A stretch of DNA of 64,000 bases from Oxyruncus cristatus (GCA_013399855.1 VXAY01004345.1:337282-401281); one strand, 5' to 3'; shown: positions 1-11,460, counted from the stretch's first letter. A program made the numbers and translations. Notes: a model not told the origin generated them from the sequence alone.

Positions 1-3000
1 GCCTCAGTGCCTCTCCAGCCCCAGTGGTGGCAGGTTGGTGCTCATGGGACAACACACATTATCACACGCACACTTCACCCTCCAGAGAAAATAAAACAGT
101 CTTCCCTTATTTTTTGAAAGAAATTATGCCAACAGTTTCTTATATCTTCCCATCCATTGAGAGAAATTGCAAAACATCTCTGGACTTCAGTTTATGGTGT
201 AAAACCCTTTCAGGCTCCCTCAGGACCTTGTGCAGGCTGAGGGCAGCCACCACTTTGCACCTCTGACATCTCTAAGCTGGAGCCTGTCACCCGTGTGCCT
301 TGGCCTTGGAGGTTGTTGATAAACATCCAAAGGACAACTATATTTAATGATGAGTCATTGCGTTCTCAGTCACTTGTCTGAAACCAAGTGACTCTGAAAG
401 AAACACATGATCAATCCAAACAGTCCGGAATGGGTGTTTTCAAGTCTCACTCACTGACCTGATGAAATGTGGCTCTAGAGATGTGGTGGCCAGGAAGGGA
501 CACTTACTTTTTCAGCTGCAAAGACACCATGTACTAACGAGGTAAAAAAAAAGAGTGTTCCAAAGCCTATAAAAGTGGGATCATGTTCCACAGAAAATAG
601 AAACAGTTTGTGAATCCTGACAAGTGACTAATGAGAACTGGAGATGAAGGAAGTAAAGTATCAACAGAAAATGAGTAACAGAATGTTTCAAAAAAAGAAA
701 ACAGGGGAATTACCCTTGTAGAGTATTAGCCCAGATTTAGCTGCTGATTGCTCCTTGATGGAGCTGAGGCTGCTTTCGTCTGGCCACAATGGCATCACCA
801 ACCTCCATACACAGCTGGGCAGGGGGGCAGTGCTGTGGCTGATCCCCATTTCCCATCATCAGTGCCAGGAAATGCTGGCAAGTAAAGCAGTGCTGGGACA
901 GGGGGGAAGGATGGAGCGTGGGGACAGCATTTCCGTGTCCTCTGTCAGCTCTGCCCTGGTACACAGGAAGGGGGTCTCCCCTGCAGGCTGGGGCACAGCT
1001 GCCTCCCTTGTGGCTGCTCTGCCACATCCCCCGGTGCAGGAGGAGCTCTTCCAGACCCATCCGCAGTCTGGACAATGGGACTCCAGGACAGACACCCCTG
1101 GACCAAGCGGCATAACATGGTCTTCAAATGCTGGTGTCTGTGCAAGGGTGGGGTGTGTTGTGTGTCCCACATGCTCCAGAGCCCTCTGTGTCTTGGGAAA
1201 CCTTCCCCCAGCCCTGCTCATGGTGGTGGCACGGTGCAACTGCCACCATGGAGGACTTGGAGAGCATCCAGAAGACTGTGGCTGGTCCTACACAGGACGG
1301 ACGGGCTCTTCCCACCTGGAGAGCTCATCGTGGAGCCCATGGGCACAGGCAGGTCTAGACATGGGGTGTGCACCCCGGAGGAGTTGGGCAGACTGGAGGG
1401 GGTCTGCTCTCCTGCCACTGTGTTGGGGAGATGGGTTTTACCGAGAGTAATTTCTTGCTTATCGAATGGGGGATGCTAAATATAACTCACACCTACAGCT
1501 TCTAAAAGTAGAGCAAGCCTCTGTGAACAGACCTTCCCCCGCTGTGCCACCAGCTCTCTGGTCCTGTCCCCACCTGGGGCTCACGGAGCTGCTTTTCCTG
1601 CTGTGGTGCAAGAAATGCAACCATCATTTTTTGACAAAAAAATCTACTTCCTATTCCAACCAGTCTGCAGCAGCCCTCGAGAGGCAAAGGCATGGCTTCA
1701 CCGAGACATCAAGGCATGTGTGTTTACTGTGTTATGATGATGCAAGATGCTTATCAGGGCTGTTAAGCTGTCATGAAGCAGGCGGGGTTGCCGTGCAGTG
1801 CTCAGCACGCCAGGGCTGTCATGTGGTGGTACGATTGCACCTCCTGCTCAGAGCCAGGTATTCCTGGCACTCCTGCCTGATGATAGTTTCCGGTAGGCTT
1901 AATGCTATCAGGTTATTCCAGAACCTGTGTGGGATCGGAGATGGCAGCAGGGCTCTTGGAAGCCCCAGCCAAATGGACTTTGCCCCTCGCCAGGAGGGCG
2001 AAGTTCTTCCTCCGTGAGGAAAAAGGGCTGTGCCGTGCTGAGAGCAGGACAGGGTGCTGCTGGCAACAGGGCTGGGAGGCTCATCTGGAGCTGGGACCCT
2101 GCTACCTGCATCCCTCTGCCTGCATCCCTCTGCCTGCATCCCTCTGCCTGCACCCTGCCAGGCAGCAGAGCCGTCCCCACACCCTGGTGCTTTCCCCAGC
2201 AGTCTGCTGTCCTGGCAACAGCTCCGGCTGCTCTGCCTACAGCCAGCCCAGTGTTGACTTTGAGTTATTTAATGCTTCACTTTTCCCTCCTGTCTGTTTG
2301 TCAGAGTTTCCTGGACTGCCACGCCAGGAATGCTGAACCTGATTAATGTTTTCTACTCGAGAGCCTGACACTCTTCTTCTTTCCATATACCTGTGATTCT
2401 GAGACTTCCCATTTATCTGAAGGGTGAATTTAAAATTTAATATAAAACATTTAAATGTAATTTCAAATAATGTATCTGAAATATTAAACACCTCATTGCT
2501 AATGAAAACTTTGCAATTCAATGGCAGGAAGAGTTTCTTCAGGGTGGTTCTTATTGTTCCTAAACTGTTACAACACTGAGTGAGACGGAGCTCAGGAGCA
2601 GAGATTTTCCTGACTGTCTAACTTCAGGGAGCCCAGCTGGACGTTCACTGATCATTTCTCTGATCTTAGTAAACGGTTCAGGGTTTGGTGTGATTTACAG
2701 GTTTCCTGGTTCCTACGGGAATTCAGTACAAAGCGATGCACGATGACCTTGCCCGTGGAGCCTGAGCAGTTTGTGATGTGCGTGGGGTACTTGCCCCTGT
2801 ACAGGGCTGGTAGTCATGTCCCCACTGTGGGGGTTTTGGGGCTGCTGCCCCTGTGGTGGGGGATAAAGTCTGTCTGTCCAGCCTGGCTGGGCTCTGTTAC
2901 CCACACTGTTTGCACGGAGGAGATGCTGTGCCAGTGCAAAACTGCTGCTTTTACTTTGACCCCTGGAAGTGGGTATCTGAAAAATGGGACGTGCTCTGCA

Positions 3001-3600
3001 GTGTGGGAGGATGTAGGAGCTGCAGTGAGCTCTGTCTGGGGCCATCATGCCATCAACAGGGAAAAAACACGTTTTTGGAGGTTTCTGCAGGGTATCCTGT
3101 GTTTGGCTCCATGGGTGCTTGCCATGGTGCTGCAGGTCTCTGGCTCTTTGGGTGCTCATTCCTGCCCCAGCTGGGCTGTCCCTCCATCCCCATCCTCTTG
3201 GTGAGCACGGCTGCTTCTCAGTTTTTCAGTGCTTGGAGCTCCTCGTGCTGGTGAAGGCGAGGGGACACTTCTCAGCTGTGACAAGTGAAAGCTCTTCTGC
3301 TTTCGTTGCACTGCAAACTTGGCAGGGACATGAGTCATCCCAGCTGGTGAGAGGGCACCTCATCTTAAAAGCTGAAGCACAGCATGACTCAGTGCAGATG
3401 AGCTCCGGGCCAGGCTGGAGCACAGGGCTCTGCTCCTCAGGAAGGCGCTGGGACACGTGAGGGCAGGTGTGGGTGCTCACCCTGATGTCCCCCTTTGCTG
3501 GAAGCATCCGTGTGTCTGTCCCACTCAGAAATCACACTCAGCTCCCCTGAATAGCACTGAAACCCCTCGCCCTTCACAAATAAAGCACTCGTAATTCTGG
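1..3600. other. Intergenic, no gene seen
   Basis: Moderately GC-rich sequence without convincing exons. Open frames here (for example 755-1450 plus, 2743-3204 plus) overlap each other on both strands, lack homology signals that I recognise, and look like chance. IL3 or CSF2 paralogues would be expected in this direction but none was recognised. The only structure is a short tandem repeat at 2107-2159. Confidence 0.5.
2107..2159. repeat. 14-bp tandem repeat
   Basis: Three perfect copies of TGCATCCCTCTGCC followed by a partial, degenerate fourth copy (TGCACCCTGCC). Confidence 0.9.
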
Positions 3601-3743
3601 AGGGAAATTTGTTTATTTTTGTAAAGGTCCATGTACGTTAATGGAGGGTGGCAAACATTCAGTAACGGATACGTAAGTACGGGCGGAACATGCAAGGCGT
3701 CCTTACAATCAGCCTATGCAGGGGCATTCCCCTTCAGTAGTCT

Positions 3744-3749
3744 TTTATT
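3744..3749 (-). terminator. Candidate poly(A) signal of the cytokine gene
   Basis: AATAAA on the minus strand, about 950 bases after the stop codon and 600 after the AU-rich element. A second AATAAA lies at 3617-3612. No closer canonical signal was found between the stop and 3750; either could be used. Confidence 0.4.
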
Positions 3750-4349
3750 AAACATTAACTTCTGGAATCTCAACTGATAGCTTTACATGGGCATGCACTT
3801 TGTGAGTACCTGCCATAGCTATGGCTACTTAAACAGTTGGAAAAACAATGTTGTCTGATTCAGTTCAGTAGAATTGAGCTCACATGAGATGTAGGAAACA
3901 CCTCATATCAGCTGAGTAAACTTGGAGGAAAAACAAACAGGACCTCTTTGCTGTTGTATTACCCGGAGTTTGGCTGGATTTGGCTGTCATGGCTCTGCTT
4001 CCTCAAAAACAAAACATGTAGTGGTTGAAGTTATCCTGGATCTCAACGCTCGGGGAGGGAATTTCATTCCACAACTGAAATGAATCTTCTCCAGCCCAGA
4101 GATGGTCCAGGAGCCAAGGGCAAGTGAAGGTGCTGGGTGGCACCAATGGCCCTGTCACTGTCCCATGGAGTGCCTTTGCCCCAGCTCTGAACGCCCTGGG
4201 GCTGTGGCTTGGGACAGTGAGAGGGAAATAGTGCGACAGCAAACCCCAAAGTGCAGCCCCAGAGCTCCCCCTCACACACCATCATGCAGCAGTTTCCTAC
4301 AACAAACACTTAAACACAGCAGCATCACAATAAAGATCAAAATCTCCAT

Positions 4350-4374
4350 TAAATAAATAAATAAATAAATAAAT
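4350..4374 (-). promoter_or_regulatory. AU-rich element in the cytokine 3'UTR
   Basis: Six overlapping ATTTA pentamers on the minus strand, 322-346 bases after the stop codon, with a further ATTTA cluster near 4425-4442. This is a class II AU-rich element of the type that binds TTP/HuR and makes GM-CSF, IL-3 and similar mRNAs short-lived. As DNA it is also an (AAAT)n microsatellite, so its length may vary between individuals. Confidence 0.75.
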
Positions 4375-4539
4375 AATTACTCTATGAAAAAGAGACATAA
4401 GTTAAAATATGAGAACAATATAAAATATTTAAATATTTAAATACTTGTCTTTTTAAAAAGCAGCATGTTTCAATCATCATAGAGAACATAGCTGCTGTGA
4501 TAACATCACTTTTTACAGATATATATATTTAAATAACTT

Positions 4540-4574
4540 ATACACACACACATATATATATATATATATACATA
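4540..4574. repeat. (CA)n/(TA)n microsatellite
   Basis: A short CA run followed by about eleven TA dinucleotides, in the 3'UTR of the minus-strand cytokine gene. Confidence 0.85.
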
Positions 4575-4695
4575 CAAAGTATCTCTGTCTCTATTCTATG
4601 GCCATATTCCTGAGTATAAGTTAATGAAATCACATTTTGGTTGCAGTGGAGTTCAGGTTCTCCTTTTCTTCTCGGGTTTGCTGTAGCTGTTTCGT

Positions 4696-4800
4696 TCAAG
4701 TGTCTTGAATTTTCTCAGAGAGCAGTCTCAAGAACCTCTCTAGTGTGTTCAGGAAGTCATCCCATGTTACTTGTGCAGTCTTACATTCCTTATCGAGATC
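4696..4800 (-). CDS. Cytokine exon 4: helix D and stop
   Basis: 34 codons plus TGA (4698-4696). The acceptor is a pyrimidine run then TTTAAAG. The exon begins DLDKEC and continues with an amphipathic helix containing DDFLNTLERFLRLL. From the Cys, T at +6, F at +10, L at +14, F at +17 and L at +18 coincide with human GM-CSF exon 4. F, L, L, F and L coincide equally well with IL-5 exon 4. The terminal GM-CSF cysteine is absent. Confidence 0.9.
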   Translation of the reverse strand, partial: DLDKECKTAQVTWDDFLNTLERFLRLLSEKIQDT

Positions 4801-6609
4801 CTTTAAAAAAAAAAGGGAAGATAACATAATTCAGCCATGTAACTTGAATGTCATATTTAAGTTTATGGTACTTGATACATCCCTTTTTTAAAGAATACTG
4901 ACAAGTGGGGTATAATATCCCACAGCATGTTTTGGAGAGCTGGGTGAGCTGCTCCCTGGGAGCTCCGGGGCAGGGTGATGATGCTGATGTGCTGATGTGA
5001 TGCTGTGCTGATGTGCTGATGTGATGGTGTGTGGGTGATAGCTGATCACCAGGCACACGCAGAGGATGCCCTGAGCCCCACTGCAGTCCCAGCTGACACT
5101 CGCATTTGGGTTTTTTTCATATTATTATCTTTCTTGCAATTGAGATTAGCACAGGAAAAGGTGTCAGAGAGGGCTGCAAGAAAGACAGCGGATGTATTTA
5201 CACCCTTCTTAATCATAGCAATTTTCAGGAGAGATTTGTAGTTGCAGGCAGCTCAGTGCCATCCCAGCTGCCATGTCCCGTTATTGAACAGCCTTTGGTG
5301 AATATTTTGCTATGAAACAGCACAAAGTCAAACTTACTTTGGGGAGGATGTTTTTGTAGATGCTAACTCTGTCCAGTTTTCTGGCGATGAATTTGCTGTG
5401 AGTGTTGAGAGTTGCCAAGGTGCTAGCAAAGGTTTTCAGGTGGCTGTGCATGCATCTCTCCACCTGCAAAGAGAGCAAGGAGTTATTGCAACAGTAACCA
5501 CTGGCAGCACATAGATAAAACGTCATATCCCAGGAATGTACATACCCATGGAAAATAATAACCAACAGAAATTAAAAGCTGTGTTCCCAAACACAAGCCC
5601 TGAATCTGTAATCAGCAATGTACTGGACACCAAACTTAGGAAATCATGTACCATCTATAATTTTCACTTAAAAACATGCCAGCATCCAAAAACTCCCAAC
5701 TGCCTTAGATGGAAGTTGCAGGTGCCAGTAGAAACTGGGCATATAAAATTTGGAGGTGTCCAATACTGGAGACATTTGTTCCTCAAGGGAAAGGAAGGCC
5801 AACCCTGCATTAAGGCTTCATGCCTTGCTATCATGTCTCTCATGAAACTAGACCAGAATTGTCTTAATTAAATACAAGTAATTACTGCTGCTGGTGTGAA
5901 TTTTCAACTTTTCTCCCTGAAACTAAGAGGGGCTGAAGCCATTTGTTTTCTGTTCACTTTTAGTAGTAGATTGGCTCCTGTTTCTCACTGGTAGTGCTCA
6001 TGTCCTCCATAAAAAGCTCGGTTTTTTTCACTGGATCACAGGAAAATACAGCTCAGTGAAATGAATGGGTCTGTATGGGACACAGAACAAATAGCCTGTT
6101 CTAAAACTAAGGGATCAAAGCGAATTTGTGAGGCTTCCAAAAAGATGCTGGTGCACATATAAGACCTCTTCCTACTGAGAGAACCACTGAGGGATTTTAG
6201 CATTGGCAGTAGCTTTCTGCAGGTTCTTGCAACATTTGTAGAGAACTCCTGGTGCTATCAGAGTTCTGAAGCGGGAAAGAAATTTGGGGACTTGAGGCAA
6301 CAATTTGAAATAGAAGTATGTGGTTTCTTACCGTGGCATTCACAGTTACAACACTGGGAACCTGTTCAAGAGAAAACAGAAACTTCAGAACACAACTTGG
6401 AATAGAAGGACAGCCAGGGGAAAGCTGGTCAAAATAGAGCAACTTACTGCATTTAAACTTAGTTTCTTCATGTCTTGGAGAAGCTCTCGAATGATCAAGC
6501 CCACCAAGGTCCTGGAGCGCTCGTCCTGCAGCGCGTCCCTCCCGGAGCTGGTGGGTGCTGAGCTGCCCAGCACCCCCAGACCCAGCAGAGCCACCACCTG
6601 CAGCAGCAT
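4696..6609 (-). CDS. Secreted beta-common-family cytokine (IL-3/IL-5/GM-CSF type), four exons, complete
   Basis: Joined exons 6609-6448, 6361-6332, 5463-5338 and 4800-4696 give 140 codons plus TGA, all junctions phase 0 with GT-AG ends. Residues 1-17 form a hydrophobic signal peptide; the mature chain probably starts APTSS, as GM-CSF and IL-3 start with AP. One N-glycosylation sequon (NAT, residues 62-64) and only two cysteines (residues 68 and 112) are seen. Exon sizes of 54/10/42/34 codons resemble GM-CSF (53/14/42/35) and IL-5 (48/11/43/32). As in both, exon 3 has its Cys at codon 4, and exon 4 carries a Cys followed by an F..L..FL helix D. A short intron 1 (86 bp) fits the family. Position and divergence from ACSL6 match the mammalian IL3/CSF2 locus. 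Known family role: secreted haematopoietic/eosinophil signal acting through the common beta receptor. Which avian member it is (CSF2, IL3 or the IL-5-like KK34) is not settled by sequence reading alone. Confidence 0.88.
4976..5036. repeat. GCTGATGT minisatellite in cytokine intron 3
   Basis: Imperfect repeats of an 8-14 base unit built on GCTGATGT/GATGCT. It lies inside intron 3 of the cytokine gene (4801-5337), so is not coding. Confidence 0.75.
5338..5463 (-). CDS. Cytokine exon 3: helices B and C
   Basis: 126 bp, 42 codons, phase 0-0, acceptor TTTGCAG and donor GTAAGT. The exon starts VERC; Cys at codon 4 is in the same place as in mammalian GM-CSF (EPTC) and IL-5 (HQLC). The exon is the same length as GM-CSF exon 3 and one codon shorter than IL-5 exon 3. 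It ends YKNILPK, somewhat like the helix C region of the family (GM-CSF SHYKQHCPP), but the second GM-CSF cysteine of that region is absent. Confidence 0.9.
6332..6361 (-). CDS. Cytokine exon 2: 10-codon mini-exon
   Basis: A 30-bp phase 0-0 exon (VPSVVTVNAT) between an acceptor TTGAACAG and a donor GTAAGA. A very short second exon is diagnostic of this cytokine family (11 codons in IL-5, 14 in GM-CSF and IL-3). It carries the only N-glycosylation sequon, NAT. Confidence 0.85.
6448..6609 (-). CDS. Cytokine exon 1: signal peptide and helix A
   Basis: 54 codons from the ATG at 6609 to a strong donor (GTAAGT on the minus strand at 6447-6442). The start has A at -3 and lies about 54 bases downstream of the TATA box. 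Residues 1-17 are a leucine-rich signal peptide ending GSS before APTSS. Residues about 28-52 form an amphipathic helix (TLVGLIIRELLQDMKKL) matching helix A of the family. Phase 0 at the 3' junction. Confidence 0.9.
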
Positions 6610-6662
6610 TGTGAGCTCTGCTCCTCAGCTCTGAACTGTGAATGGCTCTGCCTCGGGCTCCT

Positions 6663-6670
6663 CTTATATA
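6663..6670 (-). promoter_or_regulatory. TATA box of the cytokine gene
   Basis: TATATAAG on the minus strand, followed by GAGG; a start of transcription about 30 bases downstream (near 6637) would leave a 5'UTR of roughly 30 bases. Mammalian GM-CSF has a closely similar TGTGTAT.TAAGAG block. Confidence 0.8.
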
Positions 6671-6680
6671 CACAGTGCTG

Positions 6681-6696
6681 CAGGAAATGATTAATA
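6681..6696 (-). promoter_or_regulatory. CLE0/CATT-like NFAT-AP-1 element
   Basis: On the minus strand, just upstream of the TATA box, reads ATTAATCATTTCCT. It resembles the CLE0 element of mammalian GM-CSF promoters (an ATTAATCATTTCC block ahead of the TATA box), where AP-1 and NFAT act upon T-cell activation. The match is from memory of the element and was not aligned by computation. Confidence 0.55.
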
Positions 6697-6759
6697 TCTC
6701 ACCACAAACATGCTCTTGCTAAAGGGGAGACGGGGAAGATTTACCTGAAGAATGTAATC

Positions 6760-9700
6760 TGCTGGTTATTCAAATGAGTAAGAGCCTATGTAGTTTCTGC
6801 ATCAAGAGTGATTTTATAGGCTCTCTACCTGAACCCCTTTGCAGTTTGTATTTCCAGGAGGAGCTGTAGAACCCCTTAGTGTGGGTAAAGTGTAGACAGA
6901 TACCTGTATCCATCTGTGAAGGTTTTAGAGTATGTACTCATAGACTGTACATAGACATACAGACAAATGTGCAGGCATTGGATGCTGGAGAACTAAATCT
7001 TGGTTTGTATGAATTCATCAGCACTTCCAAACGTTTGAAAGTCATTTAAAGAAAATACAAGGCTGCCCCAGAAAATGGGATATAGTGCTCAGCACTAGAA
7101 CATTTACTTTTTTTTTTTCAGATTTATAATAAAAGTACCAGAACTATCCTGTAGAGTTTCTACAGGGAATTCTGTGCCTAATTTAGGGAATATATTGCAG
7201 CTTGACTGAGTCAGGTCAGAGATTCCAAGGTGCTGGTTTTCTTAGGAAAGGCACCGTAGCCCCAGAGTAGATTTCTCAGTTGTCTGTGGAGAAAACAAAT
7301 TGAATAGCAACTGAGAAAGTTTGCAATCAAACTTAATGTGTGTAAAGCTGCACAGGACACACTAATTATGAATATGAAGTGGAGAAATTTAGTAAAGAAT
7401 GATTCAGAAGTCTGGTGACCTGTGAATAAAAAAAAATCAGATTTCACAAGAGCAGCTGTCCTCTGGGTTGCATTAGAGGAAGAATACCATGGATGCTGGA
7501 GCCTGGAAAAGAGAGGTTAGATCAGCTTTACCCTTCACAGAATGGCTGTGTCACCTCTCACAGGTTTGGTCTTGGGCTGCAAGTGGACATGAGAACCAAG
7601 CAGTAGTTTTCCATGTTTAATTTAACGTGTGAAAATACAATTTCCAAATCAGAGTATTATCAGGATATTTATTAACTCCTGGATTATTGTGGATGCCCTT
7701 GTGGGTGCTGGATGAGGTTATAACCATCTCCTGGGAAGGCAAAGGAACCCTGTGCTCAGTGATTTCCCCATGCCCAGCACACTTGGAGAGCCGGTAGCAG
7801 GAGTAAACACTGTCATCCAGACATTTTATTAGGGTGTACTTTGCTCTTTAATCCAACATTGTAAATGAAAATCCTGACTAATGCTGGACCCAGACCAGAT
7901 CCTTACAGCCAGGGCTAGGTATGACCTTGCAAGCTGATGATGAATTGTTTTGTAGCCACTTATTTGTAGCAGTGATATACTTAATACAGCACTTGCAGCT
8001 CTTTTCCCCCAGTCTGTTTATGAAAACATGCTCTACTCTTGGGCAAAAATGTGAATAAATGTTTTTCTACTCACCAAAGCAGAAGTCCAAAGAGCAAACT
8101 ATTTTTTCCAAACGTTATGTTTGAAATGATCTGCTTTGCTCTCTGTGTGTTTGTTATTGCTCTCTGGAAATGAAAGAGCTGTTAAAATCAGGTTTTCCCT
8201 TGAGGATTCCAGTCATTATTCTGGATGGACCATGCTGAGTGATCTTCAGGGAGGGCAGCACTGCCTATGTGCAGGTGCTTTATCACCTGCAGCTCAGGGA
8301 ACTGGATGCTCTCTCTCATTTTAGCTCCTGTATGATCAGATATGTTCATGTCACAGGTAGTTTTGCATTTTTCCATCTCTCTGATCCTTTTTGTTAAATT
8401 CACTGAATACATTTCTCTCCTGGAAAGTCAATCCCATGATAACATTCTGCTTTTCTCCTGCTGTATTACCTGACCTTGCATTGTGACAGGCACTTTGTAG
8501 ATGACTCTGTGAATTTTTAAAGTTCTTTAAACAATGTGAAATAAGAGGGCAAAGGAGAAAGCATGTCTCATAAGTCAGTGTTTTATCAGATCACATCATC
8601 AGTAAGCTTTCTTCCAGCCACCTCTCTTTCTCCATATCTGTATGGTTCATCTCAGGGGTAGTTTCCAGCAATGAGCTATAGTTTCCTCATCATTTTACTA
8701 ATATTTCAGCTGTGATTAACAATTCCTTCCACATTCCTTCAAAAATCTATGACACTTCTCTGGTAATTCCTGACTTTTTTTAGTGCAGCTGTCAGGGCCG
8801 TGCATATTCCAGGATGAATTTTTTTAACATCCTGGACATCCTTTCACGCCAAGGCAGGGGACAGGTGTGCAGGGAGGAGTTGAAGCCTGGCTGAAAGCCA
8901 GCTAACAAGTGTAAAATGTATTAGTAAGAATACTTCAAATACAGCAAGTGATTTACAACAGGCCAGGCACAAAGCAGCTACTCATGCAATCCGTTATATC
9001 CTGCAATCAGGGCACTTGCCAGAAACAACAGCAGCCAGTGTTAAAATCTGTCATGATAATCTGAGATAAATACCAGGACTATGACTTTTACAATTACTTT
9101 GCTGGACTCAGACTAGAGCATTGGAGTAAGCAAATAGCTGTGCTGAGGAGGTGATGGAAAAACAGCGTCGCCGTCTGGTGTCTGCATCATTGCTCTGAGG
9201 GAGCCTCATCAGCCCTGTGCAGCACAGGAGCAGGATGCTCAGTCACGTTTCCAGGGATCTGCAGGGCATGCTAGGTACCAGTCATGCCTTATATCTCCAC
9301 AGCCTGCTGGAATGTCCCACAGGGAGTGTGCACATTCATAAAATGGGAAGCAGGAAGAAAAAGAAATGGAAATAAATAAATAAAAAAAAAAAGACAAAAA
9401 TGTGCACCAGGCAAACCTAGCTGGTGTCTGTGATCCCCCAGTGAGGCTTGGCTACTTTGTGTGTGTGTTTTGGCCATTTGCCTCCCTAAGTGTCACACTT
9501 CATGCCTTGTCTTCCCAAGAAAACATCACACTCAATTCTGATAAGGATTGTCCCTGGTTTAGGATTCAAACAGTTCATTGTTACTTTCTTTTTTTTTTTT
9601 AAATTATATCTGGGTCAGGAAACTGCCTGTGAAAACCACAGTGTGTTCCTTCTGTTCGATAGGAAATTGTCCACAGTGATGAGACATTTCATCCCCTGCA

Positions 9701-9869
9701 GAAAATGTCTTCAGACATTTCAGCATTTCAGTCTCCAGCCTGTCATGCCAGGCCCTGCCAGAGCCCAGCAATCCCTTCACCCTCGCCCACATCAAAGAAC
9801 AGTGTAAGTGTGAGGAACAGATTGTGTCACCCCAAATCCATACTGACTATTTTAAAATGCCCCAGCTGT
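6760..9869. other. Intergenic upstream of the cytokine gene, no gene seen
   Basis: AT-rich sequence with only short chance frames. A perfect AP-1 consensus (TGAGTCA) at 7207-7213 lies about 540 bases upstream of the cytokine TATA box. No repeats of recognisable family were seen in this stretch. Confidence 0.5.
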
Positions 9870-9988
9870 GGAAACATTCGAGGCCAGGTTGGAGATACCT
9901 GGTCTAGCTGGAGATGTCCCTGCTCATCACAGGGGCTTTGGACTGGATGACCTTTAAAGGTCCCCTCCAGTGCAAACTATTCTATGCT
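9870..9988 (+). mobile_element. CR1 LINE 3' fragment
   Basis: Diverged CR1 3' end: gaggccaggttgg ... ggactggatgacctttaaaggtcc ... attctatgct. 5'-truncated and non-coding. Confidence 0.75.
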
Positions 9989-11460
9989 ACATGAAAACTC
10001 ATCCATCACCTTATTTTTAGTAGGAGACAGACGGTGAACTGGTTCCCAGATCCTCCCACAGCTCAAGCTGATCTGGTTACTCCATAAGCATCTCAGCTTT
10101 CTACTGGTCCCAGGCTGTGTTTACCTTCCTTCACGCCCAGAAATTCCCAGAGTCCTCTGGGTTTTCCAGGATTGTTAGCAACCATCCACAGTCCTGCTGC
10201 AGAGAGCTCAAAAATTAATTGCATCATGTCCTGCAGACTCAGCTATGGTTATCTTATTCAAATAGTTTCTATGGGGGGATTTTTTTCTGAGGAGAACTCG
10301 TGTCTTTTGTTGACCAGATCACCTACATACATCCTGGTTTACAGAATCTTTGCTCCAAATTTCTGCAATCGATGAGTAATAACAGCTGTGTGTTGGTGGC
10401 AGAGGAAGAGCCTCAGAAAGACAACCCAGTGACAGAGTGCTACATGGTCAGCACACAGGTTGTCCCCTACAAACACATCTCAGACTTTGGCCCATTCCAT
10501 GTTTGGTATCTGTAGTTAAAGAAAATCTCCCCAGAGCCCTAAAATTTGAACTGCAACAGCATTTTGCAACACCATGAGCATCCAACCACAGTGCCAGCTT
10601 TTGCAATGTGTGAAACTACAGATTCCTCCCAAATAATGTACAAGTCTGTTCTAAGAAACCTGCAAAAGCCCTTTCTACGAAACAGGGCACCTGTGGCAAG
10701 TTAACTGTGTTGACCTACATTGGAGAGTGGTGTAGAGGCAGAGTTATGCACAGTCATTGGTGGCACTGACATCAGGCCATGGGCTGTTTCTGTGGGCTCA
10801 GATGGGCCCAAAGAGGTGCAGAGTCCGAGAGGTTCTTCTGGTCACGGAGAACAGGGCTGGAGGACGTGGGGGGAGGAAGGATGCCCTCTGTTCTGGCTCC
10901 AAACAGAATCCCATGTTAATGAGATGGATTTAATTTCTCTGGACATAGCCTATGGTACTAACCTTGTCCTCCCAGTACAGCAAATACTGAAAAAATCCAT
11001 ATGTTTCAGTCCATAACCCAAGCTGCAAGTGAGCCCACGTCCACTGCCATTAGTGCTGTCCACTACACGCAGCCATGTAGGGAAGTGTTTGATTTCTTCA
11101 GTAGTGATGAGGTTCCTGGAAACCAGGTGGTGAAACGTAGGTGAATCAATGATCAACTGTTGTACTGCATGACACTGAATTACTCTCACACTCAGCTTCC
11201 CACCCAGCTGAGCTGAAGATTTAATTATTTTTGGGGTGCCCACTCTGGAGTGAGCTTCTGCAGAGTGGTAAATTTCTTTCATGCTCAATAATCTTCATTT
11301 ATTTACTCTCCTTCCAATTACTTATTTTGGAATGTGTATATATTTGCAAACATATAATGCTTTCTCCTGGGACTATCAAGACTTACTATTGGGTGATCTT
11401 GATTAAACAATCCTGTTAATTACATTCAACTAACCAAATTCCCAAGGGTATAAAAGAGTG

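Noticed and set aside
1..3600. Search for a second cytokine (IL3 or CSF2) left of the recognised gene
   Set aside because: No TATA box, signal peptide exon or Cys-bearing helix exon chain could be assembled; such paralogues may lie beyond the left edge.
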